A stretch of DNA of 32,085 bases from Trichomonas tenax. Taxonomy: Eukaryota; Parabasalia; Trichomonadida; Trichomonadidae. Under the pieces are notes generated by a model. That model saw only the letters and a program-made list of their open reading frames with translations, was not told the DNA's origin and did not search any database. The position numbers and the translations under genes are program-made. Positions 9,290 to 18,711 of the stretch are shown here, in pieces. How positions within the stretch are numbered: the first letter of the stretch is position 1; each line of letters begins with the position of its first letter. Location: contig JALKBU010000579.1 in assembly GCA_023091735.1 (NCBI GenBank), positions 1-32,085 of the forward strand, written 5' to 3'.

Positions 9290-9673
9290 GATTGTAACAG
9301 CGCATCAAATGTAGATATTTAAAATTCGTGACTATTTGTACTTCACAGTAAACATATCCATCATGCAAAGAGTATTAATTAAATATATGATAAATCATAG
9401 CGAAAATCAAATCAAAAATTTTATATGATTCTAATACATTAAAGATTGATAATATGGACCCAATGCAGTAAGTTTTTATTATAGTAAAGTGATGAGATTC
9501 AAGAAATAATGAAAAAATGATTATTTTTGTCATGTAAAATTTTATTTGCCAAAAAAGCGAATAATCAAAATATGGAAGAAATTTTTGTAAAAGGAAACGC
9601 AGAATACTGATCAAATTGCAAAAAATGAAATCAAACAAAATTAAGAACCCGCGAAAAAACGTGCAAAATAATA
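9290..9673. other. AT-rich spacer with one promoter-type motif
   Basis: This 384-base spacer between two co-directional genes has no coding pattern. It holds TGTCATGTAAA at 9528-9538, 136 bases ahead of the next start. Nothing else stands out. Confidence 0.5.
9528..9538. promoter_or_regulatory. TGTCATGTAAA motif upstream of the Lys/Glu/Gln-rich gene
   Basis: An exact copy of the recurring intergenic element, preceded by a T-run as in the copies at 4177 and 5936. Confidence 0.5.
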
Positions 9674-10291
9674 ATGGCAGAAGCGAATGAGCAGCCACCG
9701 GCTGAGAACAAAGAGCCAGAGACTCAGCCGGCTCAACCAGAGAGGAAACCTATACAGACAAGGAAGGAAACTGAGCTCGAAAAACAGAAGAAATTAGAAG
9801 AAGAGAAAAAGCAGAAACTTGCTCAACTCAAAAAACAAAAAATCGAGGAGGACAGGAAAATGGCAAAGATGCGCAACGAAATCAAGCAAAAGCAGATCGA
9901 AAAAGCGAAGAAAGATTTTGCAAATAATCCATTAGCTGAAAACCAAGTCGCAATTTACGATCGTGCGATCAAGAGAGTCGAAAAAAGAAACCAGAGACAG
10001 GAATCTCCAAAGAAGACAGCGAAAAACAAAACTACTAAATCGAATGCTTCTGAAACACAAGAAAAGCAGGAGCAGGATGCTCAGCAGAAAAAGGAGGAGC
10101 AGACAAAGCAGGAGCAGCAGGAACAACAGGAGCAAAAACAACCAGATCAGAATGAGCAACAACCGGAACAGAAACAAGAACAAAAACAGGAACCAGATAC
10201 AAAATTAACAATGCCAAAGCCAGATCTCGATGCTGCTCAGAAGAAACCAGAAGTAGACACAAAATTAGACGTTTCGAAGCCAAATCTGTAA
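9674..10291 (+). CDS. Lys/Glu/Gln-rich low-complexity coiled-coil protein
   Basis: The protein has 205 residues with strong compositional bias. Residues 1-30 are Pro/Glu/Gln-rich. About 35-80 form a highly charged helix (ELEKQKKLEEEKKQKLAQLK). A conserved-looking island FANNPLAENQVAIYDRAIKR follows near 85-105. Residues 118-175 are a Gln/Glu/Lys tract, and the end holds two similar units, DTKLTMPKPDLDA and DTKLDVSKPNL. GC content is higher here than in the flanks because of the AAG/CAG/GAG codons. No enzymatic domain is seen and the function is unknown. The ORFs seen on the other strand across the Gln tract are shadows of this composition. Confidence 0.7.
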   Translation: MAEANEQPPAENKEPETQPAQPERKPIQTRKETELEKQKKLEEEKKQKLAQLKKQKIEEDRKMAKMRNEIKQKQIEKAKKDFANNPLAENQVAIYDRAIKRVEKRNQRQESPKKTAKNKTTKSNASETQEKQEQDAQQKKEEQTKQEQQEQQEQKQPDQNEQQPEQKQEQKQEPDTKLTMPKPDLDAAQKKPEVDTKLDVSKPNL

Positions 10292-10473
10292 AATTTATTA
10301 TTTTAATCATTAAAATCGATCAACATCTTAATTATTTTCATGTGTGTTATCTATCATATGTCTATTTTTCTGGTTATTTCTCTTTATATAAATTTCAAAT
10401 TCATGATTGTGGATATTTGCGATAGTAGATATCAAAATATGTTTATTTCCTAAAACAAAACATTAATATTTAT

Positions 10474-12933
10474 TCAATTCTTTCCTTGTTGATATAAATC
10501 GATATCTAATACAATTGTAGATATCTTTTGATTATACATATGACCCATTGTAGTATTTCTCAATGCATATGCAAATTCTTCGGCATTGCCTATAGTTACA
10601 GCCATCTTTTTCAGCAAATTTTCATCAATAACGTTGAAAACAATGTCCGAAGCGATAACAATCCATTTATCATCCGCATTCAGATCTGTTGCCTTCATAT
10701 TTAAGTCATCATCACCTCCAAAAACGAGTTGATCCCCAAGAGCCTGCATAACACCGAGATTATCTCTGCTTCTATAATAGCTGATGCTTCTCCTATCAAG
10801 AGGTTGACTTGGCGTTCTGTTCTTCATGGAGAATGTAATTTCTCCGCTTCTGTTGAGCTTTAAAACATGGACACATCCTGTTCTAACGACAGTGACTTTT
10901 TCTTTACTTACAAGTGCAAGAGCAACTGTTGTTTCGCCTTGTGAAGGTTCGCTGTTAACAAGCATCATAGCATCATCAGAAAGCTGCTCAAATGATTGAT
11001 CATCGAATGACTCTTGGCGTCTTATTAGTTTAACAAGTTGTGAAGCAACTCTTCTCGTTACCTTTTGATCACACGAAACATTCAAGATGCCGAACACACC
11101 GCGTTTTGCATCAGCAATGATTTCATCTTCGAATCCATTTTGGATTCGCTTTCTTTGAGAGAAAGAAACGCAGTTGCCGCAGTTAATAGAGTGGCAGAAA
11201 GGAATATCACTAGGATGAGGAGCAACAACTTCGTTGATTTGAGTTACAGATTCAAGAGTGATTTCAGTTGCATTGATATCCAGTTTAACGAGAGATGGCA
11301 ATTTCAATGTCCAATTTCCTTTGAGTGGATTCCTTGCGATTGTTAATATCTCTAATTTAGGAGCGTTGAAAGAGCGCGGGAGAGAAGATATTTGATTTGA
11401 TGAAATATTGAAATCTCTCAACAGTGGGAAGTTTGCGTTTTCTGTTATCTCTGAGATCATGTTATTTGACAAGTCAATGCTTGCTATCGTGGTGGGGAAA
11501 ATAGGCATCTTTGTTAATTTATTGCAAGAGAAGTTCGCACTCTGCAGTGTGGGAATGTATGGGACTTCTTTGATCTTGTTTCCGGGAGCAACTAAAACAA
11601 TAAGTTCTTCGTTTCTAATGATAGTATCTGGAATTGTGTCAAGACAGCAGTTTGCCATATACAGCTGTTCAAGTGGGATAGGGAATAAATCTGGAAGCTT
11701 TTCGATTGGATTCTCAGATATACAGAAATATATCAAAGGAGATGATGAAATATTTGATGGGAAAGATTTGATGTTGTTTCTTGCGACATTTAAATGAACA
11801 AGAGTTGCTAACTTGAATAAATCAGCAGGAAGTCGGTCAATGTTGTTATCAGAGAGATCAAGTTTGTATATTTTCTCATAGAAACAATCTGCGCGTAATT
11901 CTTTGATTCTGTTTGAGAAAATCGACAATTCTGCAACTTCGTTGATACGAAATGCAGGATATTTCTCTAATAAGTTGCGTGATATCTCAAGAGAGTGAAG
12001 ATCTGGTGTTTCGCATTCTTCTATTTCGACAATTTCATTTTCATACAAAATGGCAGTTTGAATCGTGAAAGGAAGCTTTGGAACATATGACAGATTATTA
12101 CATGAAAAGTCCATATATGTGAGATTTGTATATTGTTCAATATTTGCTGGTAAATTTCGTATTCTATTTGATGAAAAGCGAATTTCAGTAATTGACATTG
12201 GAAACTCTGGCACATCTACAATGGAGTTAAAAGATGCATCAATTCTTTCGAGATTTGGTGCAAATTCTCGTAAATTCGGTAATTCTGTTAATTTATTTCG
12301 CGAAATATCTAAAGTTAAAAGCGCAGCAAATACAATTTCAGATGATATATGTGATAACTGATTAAGACTTAAGCATAACTTTGTTAATTTAGGAAATGCG
12401 TATTCAATTGAAGTAATTATGTTGAAATCTAAAGAAAGTTGTTCTATAGCTGGATTAAGAATCGGTATAGCAGTGAATTGGTTTTGTCCAAAATCAATTG
12501 TCTTAATTGGCGCATTTTGAAGCGAGCACTTCGAAATTCTGTTTCCAAATGCAAGAAGTTCTTCTAAACTTTGGAGTTCTGCAAAGTATTCCGGAATTTC
12601 TGTGAGAAAGTTGAAAGATAAGTTTAATTGTTTCAAATTTTCATATGTTTCAAAGATATACTCAGCCTGAGCTGGCATATCCTGTAGCGAATTCTTGGCC
12701 AAATTCAAGACACGTATGTGTTTCAAATCTGGCGGAAGTTCTTGGATTTTGTTATTCGATAAATCTAGAATTTCGACTAAAATATCATAGTCATCCTCGA
12801 ACTCCAAAGCTTTTATGTCTTTCGAAGATAAATCGAGATATTTTGCTTTTGTATTTGTGATGCGAAACGGGACCGAAATTGCAGGTCCCATTTTACTTGT
12901 CAAATTTCGTGTCAATGCCAATTTGCATGACAT
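10474..12933 (-). CDS. Leucine-rich repeat protein with a C-terminal PP2C-like pseudophosphatase domain
   Basis: The product has 819 residues. From about 30 to 560 there are some 20 or more LRRs of the LxxLxLxxNxL type (EILDLSNNKIQELP, LKQLNLSFNFLTEIP, IYKLDLSDNNIDRLP). From about 570 to the end lies a PPM/PP2C-type fold: FEDEIIAD, GVFGILNV, GETTVALAL, LGVMQALGD, WIVIASDIVFNV. The order LRR then PP2C recalls PHLPP and the LRR-PP2C part of fungal adenylate cyclase. The metal ligands are mostly gone: the usual DGHGG after FGVF is missing, GDS became TGC, and the final DN before the last strand is absent. It is therefore probably a catalytically dead scaffold. The ATG at 12933 follows TTTTCAAAA by four bases; Met15 is an alternative start. 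Confidence 0.88.
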   Translation of the reverse strand: MSCKLALTRNLTSKMGPAISVPFRITNTKAKYLDLSSKDIKALEFEDDYDILVEILDLSNNKIQELPPDLKHIRVLNLAKNSLQDMPAQAEYIFETYENLKQLNLSFNFLTEIPEYFAELQSLEELLAFGNRISKCSLQNAPIKTIDFGQNQFTAIPILNPAIEQLSLDFNIITSIEYAFPKLTKLCLSLNQLSHISSEIVFAALLTLDISRNKLTELPNLREFAPNLERIDASFNSIVDVPEFPMSITEIRFSSNRIRNLPANIEQYTNLTYMDFSCNNLSYVPKLPFTIQTAILYENEIVEIEECETPDLHSLEISRNLLEKYPAFRINEVAELSIFSNRIKELRADCFYEKIYKLDLSDNNIDRLPADLFKLATLVHLNVARNNIKSFPSNISSSPLIYFCISENPIEKLPDLFPIPLEQLYMANCCLDTIPDTIIRNEELIVLVAPGNKIKEVPYIPTLQSANFSCNKLTKMPIFPTTIASIDLSNNMISEITENANFPLLRDFNISSNQISSLPRSFNAPKLEILTIARNPLKGNWTLKLPSLVKLDINATEITLESVTQINEVVAPHPSDIPFCHSINCGNCVSFSQRKRIQNGFEDEIIADAKRGVFGILNVSCDQKVTRRVASQLVKLIRRQESFDDQSFEQLSDDAMMLVNSEPSQGETTVALALVSKEKVTVVRTGCVHVLKLNRSGEITFSMKNRTPSQPLDRRSISYYRSRDNLGVMQALGDQLVFGGDDDLNMKATDLNADDKWIVIASDIVFNVIDENLLKKMAVTIGNAEEFAYALRNTTMGHMYNQKISTIVLDIDLYQQGKN

Positions 12934-12962
12934 TTTTGAAAATAAATATTTGAATTTTATAA

Positions 12963-12973
12963 TTTACATGACA
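12963..12973. promoter_or_regulatory. TTTACATGACA motif upstream of the LRR-PP2C gene
   Basis: A copy of the recurring element, 30 bases upstream of the - strand start at 12933. Confidence 0.5.
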
Positions 12974-13498
12974 AGAAATAACTCTTTCTTGATTATTTCT
13001 CTTTCTGATTATGGTGAAAACTCTCAGCTTCGAAAGATATATTTACACATCATATCAGATTGTAAAAATAAGTGCAAATAGTTTCAATAGCATAAAATAT
13101 AATTTGTTGCGATATCGATTATTAACATCATGTATTTAAACTTTTATATTTGGAGATATCATAAGAAATTATTGGATATTGATTCTCTTTCATTTAGAAG
13201 CCATAATTTTATTATATTATGTTTTTCTAATGATGAAATGGGAAAATGCAATGATATCTCTATCAGCTATTTATATATTAGATCGCTGATAAGTTATTCA
13301 TGTATAAATCAAAGTACACTATAATTTCTTACTATAGATATCGAATTCTATAGAAAGTATAATTCTAGAAAATCAATTCTTGTTCTCCGTGAAAATAATA
13401 GAAGTAAAATAACTTGAAATATATCATCGAAAGCCCATATAAAAGCGAAATATAGAATTTCAAAAGATTTTGATTTCATTTTTATAAAAAAAACAAAA
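12974..13498. other. Spacer between the divergent LRR-PP2C and IRE1-like genes
   Basis: About 525 bases with no supported gene. The ORFs here are short, AT-driven and without family features. Several ATCGAT/GATATC palindromes occur. A TTTCATTTTT initiator-like element places A+1 near 13478, 21 bases ahead of the ATG at 13499. Confidence 0.5.
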
Positions 13499-15496
13499 AT
13501 GATATCTTTACTCTTAATGCTAAATATCCGACAAAACTCTGTCGCAGCGTCCTACAGATGGAGTGGAGATACTTTCGACGATCACATTTACGTAGAAACC
13601 GCGAATGGCACATTTTATTATATAAATATCCTTTCAGGCGAAATAAAATGGACATTAAACACCGGTGGAAAAGTTTGTACATCAATGTCGACAGGAAAAA
13701 CTACTTATGTTCCATCAATAGACGGATTTTTGTATTCTTATAATCAAGAATCTGGTTTTCAGAGGCTTCCGATGTCAATAAGAGAACTGGCTTTCACAGC
13801 ACCGTTCAGAACAAGAAGTGGAGAGATATTTACGTCAGGAAAAACGACTTCAATATTTTTCATAAATATATCAAACGGAAATGTTTCATCTTCATTCGTT
13901 TCCAATAATTCCGTTCCAATGGAAAAGATTGAGATGCCCAAATTAGACCATATAACAATAACAAGAGTTGATTATGATTTGTATGTTATAGAACAAACGA
14001 GTCAACTTGTGAGATACAGCGAATTTGAAATTTTTTCTATACCTGTAGAGACACCTGTACATCAGTATGTAGACATCCAAACTCACTTAGAAAATACAAT
14101 TTTAATTACTGTCAATGAAACTAACAAAACATCGATTACTATACCCGACTTTGTGACTGGAGTATATGGAAATGAGGGTAAATTCGAGTATGCGATAGTT
14201 GGAAGTGAATCTAGTGAATTAAATGAAAATAATATGATTTTCTTGCCAGATATTTCGATGGCAGTACCGGGACTCATTACAACTGATGCATCTGATGCTG
14301 AAAATATAACAGATGTATTGAATAACGAAACAGAAAGTCTGAATTTAACAACAAATGAAACAAACATCACAAATTCGACAACAGTTTACAGAACGAACAA
14401 GAATGGACCGCAGTCAGATAAACCGATTCGATTGGATGATGATCAACAGATTCCAGCGACTTATAAATCAATTTTGCCTGCAAACTTTTTCTCGATTCCA
14501 ATCATTCTCGTTCTTCTTTATCTGTCTCTCAGAGCCGTTCTATTCCTCATCGGTAGGCTTATGCGTGTGGAAAGGAAACTTGATCCAATCATCGTCGACA
14601 AATCAGATAAAACGAAAGGAACTTGTGGTGGAAGAAAGTTAACTTTGTTTTACAGAAAAGATATTAACTTGAAATCATTGAATCTCGCGCGTAGCGTTGG
14701 ATTGCTGGATAACACAGCAAAGTTCTTGAAAGATGAGATTCGTGATAATGTTACAATCATCGGATATCAGCAACTTGAACCATTTAATTTCGAAAAATTC
14801 GACGCAAAGTCGTTTTTGGAGAGAACACTGATTGCACTGAAGTCAATATTCAACGCAGGTCTTGTTCATGGATCTATTTCAGAGGAAGTTATTTTCTCTG
14901 ATGGAGGAAACGCTACAATTGTGGGTCTCGAGTGGAGCTGCAGCCGCACTTTTTCTTATGAAAAAAGAGCGAAAGATATCAGAGATCTCGCAATGGTTAT
15001 TGCGCGGTCTTATAACCACTACAACATTCATTATGATCCACTTCTTCTCGACCTTCTGACTGACATGGAGAGCTCTCTTCCTCTTGATAGACCAACACCT
15101 GATGAAGCTCTCGGACACCCTCTATTTTGGACAATTGCTGAGAGGACGAAGATATACTATTTGATCAATGATGAGCTCAGCTCTCCAATGACGCCAGCAA
15201 GCTTAGTGCAAAAGTTTGAAGAATTGAGAGTCAGAGTTTTGCAGTGCACAAGTTGGATGAAGAAGCTTCCAAAACCTCTCGTCAACGATTTAAAGTCTCG
15301 TGGAGACTATGGAGGTGATTCTATGCGCGATTTAGTTCGAATGATTCGAAACAAGTGTGAGCACTTTAGTGAAACTACGCCAAAGCTCCAAGCAATCCTT
15401 GGAACAACACCAGACAAAGTTTTTAATTATTTCGATAATATGTTTCCGAATTTATTTTTGTATTCATATTATTTCTACATTTCTTACTGTTCATAA
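13499..15496 (+). CDS. IRE1-like ER stress sensor with a degenerate kinase and a KEN ribonuclease domain
   Basis: The 665-residue protein has the IRE1 layout. A short signal peptide (MISLLLMLNI) leads into a PQQ/beta-propeller-like luminal domain with the block GTFYYINILSGEIKWTL near residues 38-54. A linker near 262-300 is rich in N-x-S/T sites, and one transmembrane helix lies about 320-350. The cytosolic kinase-like region (about 375-540) is abnormal: the HRD loop reads GLVHGSIS (about 455-460), DFG reads GLEW, and no glycine loop is seen. The C-terminal KEN domain (about 543-655) is clear: GDYGGDSMRDLVRMIRNKCEH keeps Tyr, Arg-Asn and His at the positions of the IRE1 RNase active site, and YFDNMFPNLFLYSY closes it. 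In IRE1 this domain cleaves RNA during the unfolded protein response. Confidence 0.88.
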   Translation: MISLLLMLNIRQNSVAASYRWSGDTFDDHIYVETANGTFYYINILSGEIKWTLNTGGKVCTSMSTGKTTYVPSIDGFLYSYNQESGFQRLPMSIRELAFTAPFRTRSGEIFTSGKTTSIFFINISNGNVSSSFVSNNSVPMEKIEMPKLDHITITRVDYDLYVIEQTSQLVRYSEFEIFSIPVETPVHQYVDIQTHLENTILITVNETNKTSITIPDFVTGVYGNEGKFEYAIVGSESSELNENNMIFLPDISMAVPGLITTDASDAENITDVLNNETESLNLTTNETNITNSTTVYRTNKNGPQSDKPIRLDDDQQIPATYKSILPANFFSIPIILVLLYLSLRAVLFLIGRLMRVERKLDPIIVDKSDKTKGTCGGRKLTLFYRKDINLKSLNLARSVGLLDNTAKFLKDEIRDNVTIIGYQQLEPFNFEKFDAKSFLERTLIALKSIFNAGLVHGSISEEVIFSDGGNATIVGLEWSCSRTFSYEKRAKDIRDLAMVIARSYNHYNIHYDPLLLDLLTDMESSLPLDRPTPDEALGHPLFWTIAERTKIYYLINDELSSPMTPASLVQKFEELRVRVLQCTSWMKKLPKPLVNDLKSRGDYGGDSMRDLVRMIRNKCEHFSETTPKLQAILGTTPDKVFNYFDNMFPNLFLYSYYFYISYCS

Positions 15497-15907
15497 ATAT
15501 GTTATTTTGTTAGAATAATAAGAATTTTATTTGCCATATATAGCATGAAATAGCTAAGTTATAACTTGATGTGTGAAAAGTTTTGCTCATGAAAATGTAA
15601 ACTTCACAAAAATTTTTGGATTTTAATGATTTAGACAACTTTTTATAGAGAAGGGATTTTTATTAGATAGTTCATCAAAGCAATATGCATAATATATCCT
15701 ATATTTATGCTATTCAAAGTTTTTCTAAATCCCAACTTAAGGCATAACTTTATATCGAAGTTATCATTTTTTTGACATGAAGTTATCATGTGAAGAATAT
15801 AAGGATTAATAAACGTTAGAACAGCAGATAGCGTTTTCTCTGCCTGCTAGCATTTGATGTCTCGTGGACAAACCCGATCAAATCCATTTTTAACGATAAT
15901 TTTCAAT
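15497..15907. other. Convergent spacer with a GC-richer hairpin segment
   Basis: This spacer lies between the ends of the IRE1-like gene and the transporter pseudogene. Most of it is AT-rich. Positions 15823-15887 are richer in GC and contain two possible hairpins: GCAGA/TCTGC near 15826-15845, and ATTTGAT (15852-15858) pairing with ATCAAAT (15877-15883). On the - strand the same bases form a 23-codon ORF (MDLIGFVHETSNASRQRKR...), so a coding remnant is an alternative to a structured RNA. Confidence 0.35.
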
Positions 15908-16736
15908 TCAAAACAATTTTATGCTTTTACGCCCGTAAAATCTATATTTTATAAAAATCGATGAAGAAACTGCAAAAAATTGCCATATATGAACGGAAAT
16001 GCGAACGAACATGCTGAAGATGAATTGAATCCATCCGCATGAAATCAAAGAATGCTGAGCCAAAAAGACACCAGCGCAAACTAAAGACAGTGCAAATATC
16101 ATATCACTGGAATACCCCATAAGTCTATCAAGAAATATAGGGTATTTAAGACCTGTTGCGGAATAAATTATGCAGCATATGATAGCTATGAGAATTGGAC
16201 TTTTGAGCACACCAATCAATATCCTGCATAAAATCTTAAACGAAAATCTTTCCGGAGGTAGCCTTTCTACTATAAGTTTCTTGTTGGTTTCAATAACATT
16301 GTAAATTCTAACGAGAACGAAGAAAATTGGACTTGCCATCATATCGTTGGATATCATCATCATTGAAATAAGAACGTTTTCTGATGGTGGCCAAAGAGCA
16401 TTAAATACTGGAACTCCAGAAATAACGTAATTGATGTAAACAGTGGGGAAAAACGGTCGCTAAATATGTTTTCAGACGGTTTTTGAAAGGATATATCATC
16501 ATAAATGTTAATGCAACATAAGTTGCAACAGCCATTCGATCTGCGATCCAAAATGGACTAAAATCGAGCTCGCTGAGCTTTCTTAATGCAATACCTCTAA
16601 AAAGAAGCGGGAAAAATCCAATATAAAAAACTAATTGATTAATTGACGCCGAATCTTTGGGCAAAACGATCCTAAGCTTGGACAAAATGAATCCAACAGC
16701 GATAATCGCAAGCAGTGCAAGGCCAACTTGTATCAC
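15908..16736 (-). pseudogene. AEC/PIN-type membrane transporter gene, frameshifted and lacking an ATG
   Basis: Two overlapping frames together encode a polytopic membrane protein of the auxin efflux carrier/membrane transport family (PF03547 type). The first part (16736 down to about 16460) reads VGLALLAIIAVGFILSKLRI, then SASINQLVFYIGFFPLLFRG. The second part continues in another frame with NYVISGVPVFNALWP, MMMISNDMMASPIFFVLV and several more hydrophobic helices. The switch lies at a T5C4 run near 16446-16454 and would need one inserted or deleted base. No in-frame ATG precedes MAVATY; the first part is bounded upstream by TAA near 16770. Family members usually have about 8-10 helices. The homopolymer could hide a sequencing error, but the missing start codon supports true decay. 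Confidence 0.72.
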
Positions 16737-16829
16737 TGTCGTGCAGTTGACTATTTCAAATTTAATTTATGGTCGAAATTTGTAAAAAATCGGAGAAACA
16801 GAGACAAATCTTGAAGGAGTGCTTATTTA

Positions 16830-17084
16830 TCATTTATTTTGGATAATTGATTTCTCGGTTTCAAAATATTCTATGAACTCCTTCAATGGTTTCGAAATTC
16901 ATTTGAACAATAACTGAGCTGGATTTGTATTAACTATGGCCTGTAAAGCTTGTTTCCAAAGTCAGGGCTCGAATTAATTGAAATTGAAAAATAATATTAA
17001 ATATTTTTGGTGTTCAAGACAAACTGCTTGAGAACCGTAATGTACTCCTTCTAAAACAGGGGAACACCAGTTGTTGCGCTGCAT
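16830..17084 (-). pseudogene. ORF relic, family not recognised
   Basis: From ATG at 17084 one - strand frame reads QRNNWCSPVLEGVHYGSQAV, then LEHQKYLILFFNF, and after two stops LWKQALQAIVNTNPAQLLFK and SKPLKEFIEYFETEKSII, over 85 codons with three internal stops. The amino acid composition is protein-like and unlike random AT-rich translation. I interpret it as a decayed coding fragment. Confidence 0.4.
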
Positions 17085-18390
17085 TTCTTAAAATTATTTT
17101 GGAGAAATCAACAACCAAAGATTAGATGTCAATATTTCAAATTCATGCTCTAGTCCATCATTTTCATCTACATTTTTGATATAACTCAAAACCGAACCAA
17201 AAATACATTTGGCAATTTAAATAATAGCTTATTTGGCCCAAGGAGCATTCACTTACCTATAATTCTGATGGTTTGATCATTCATATAATTATTTTTGCAT
17301 TTGAACAATTTTCATCTTGATTGATTAAATAAACTTGATATGATCTAAATAATCAAAAATTTCGATATTAGAATTTATTCTGCATGCTTGCAATCTATAT
17401 GATGCAATAGTGTTAATGATGAAATCACTATAAAAATTTAATATCAGAAATGTTTTCCCTTATGCAGAGTGTATTCTGCTGATGCATGTTTTGATATGTA
17501 TAAAATTGAATGTGATTTCATTGAGAATGTTATTATGACTTTATCTTTATTAGTTTCACATGAATGAAACGATTCGAAGAAATGTGAGAATTTCAATTCA
17601 TGATTGAAAATTCTATTAATATACGAGTTTAAAAAGCATTTTATCATGTATTTGCACCACAAATGAAATCAATTTGAGAAGAAAAATTATTGCAAATCAT
17701 AACTAAAATATTAAGGCTGCAAACACTACTGCTAGAATAAAGCGAGGCTAAATCATATGTTCATGAATCCTGTTTTCCAATAGCACAAGCTTTTTTCAAA
17801 ATTATGCAATGAATTCATCGTCAAAGTTATAAAATGATTCACAAATCAAAAACAATGTAGGCAATAGTTGTGCCTATATATTGGTAACAAAAGAGATATC
17901 ATAAATCCTATTTCTATTGCTATTAGAAAAACTGAAATGAAAATAGACTTTTTGATGTGAAAGCAACATTCATAATTACATTTCACAGAGCAATCAATGT
18001 TTGATATGTTAATCAAGTATTACATAATCCCAATATGATAGTCGTTAAGTTTTCATGAAAGCTAAAACTAAAAAATCAAATCCAACCACATCACAAAATA
18101 AAGGTATGAAAAACTCATTATATAATATATTTTATACAGGCAAAGGAAAAGCAATGCTTTGAAGCTCCAAAGAGACAAGCAGTTGTGGGAGTAATATTGA
18201 AATGTTTGAATTGTTTTGATATTACCCACCGTTAAAAAGCATACTCTGTCTTGTATAATACATTGCTAACATCTGTTCATAAGAGGAGAAACTTTCTCTG
18301 CATCAATATTGGTCATTAGATTTATGATTAGTTGATTCTATACCTTTGTTGAGATTAAACTCTGATTAATGCAAATTATCATCTTCAGAA
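17085..18390. other. Gene-poor AT-rich region
   Basis: I see no intact gene, RNA gene or internal repeat here. ORFs at 17444-17662 and 18055-18162 are short and lack recognisable features. Confidence 0.5.
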
Positions 18391-18711
18391 TCAAATGAAT
18401 TATTTTAAGTTGTAAATGGTAAATATGTTTATGATGAGCTATCAGGGTCATTAGCAAGCCTTTTGGGACTCCTAATGTAGTTGACAAAAGCATGAATAAC
18501 GGCAAATACATCAACAATAACGCTAGATGATATTGAAACTATTGCAATATCCTATGGCTCAAATCACCCTTTTTTCATTTGGCACTCACCTTATTATGTT
18601 AGTCATCATTATCTGTGCATTGGTGTGTCCGGATGACGAAATGGTGGTTTAAGTGGAAGTTATGTCACTTTTCCAATGTGTATAAGACCTTCATATGATG
18701 ATGCGAAGTAG
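18391..18711 (+). pseudogene. ORF relic with a coherent protein-like frame, family unknown
   Basis: A single + frame reads VVNGKYVYDELSGSLASLLG, then ITLDDIETIAISYGSNHPFF, IWHSPYYVSHHYLCIGV and NGGLSGSYVTFPMCIRPSYD, ending at TAG 18711. It is interrupted by four stops (for example TAG at 18478 and TGA near 18494). The mix of aromatic, Gly and Ser residues argues for a former coding sequence. I cannot name the family. Confidence 0.45.

Noticed and set aside
9932..10310. Long ORFs on the - strand rich in Leu and Phe
   Set aside because: They mirror the CAG/GAA/AAA codons of the Lys/Glu/Gln-rich gene on the + strand and have no family features.
15853..15883. Possible hammerhead ribozyme (TTGATGTC...GGACAAAC)
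   Set aside because: The invariant CUGANGA and GAAA core residues are not present in the needed positions.
18055..18162. Short ORF with a possible 37-base intron (GTATGA...ATACAG)
   Set aside because: The sequence is open without splicing, the branch-point pattern of trichomonad introns (ACTAAC) is missing, and the protein is too short to support.
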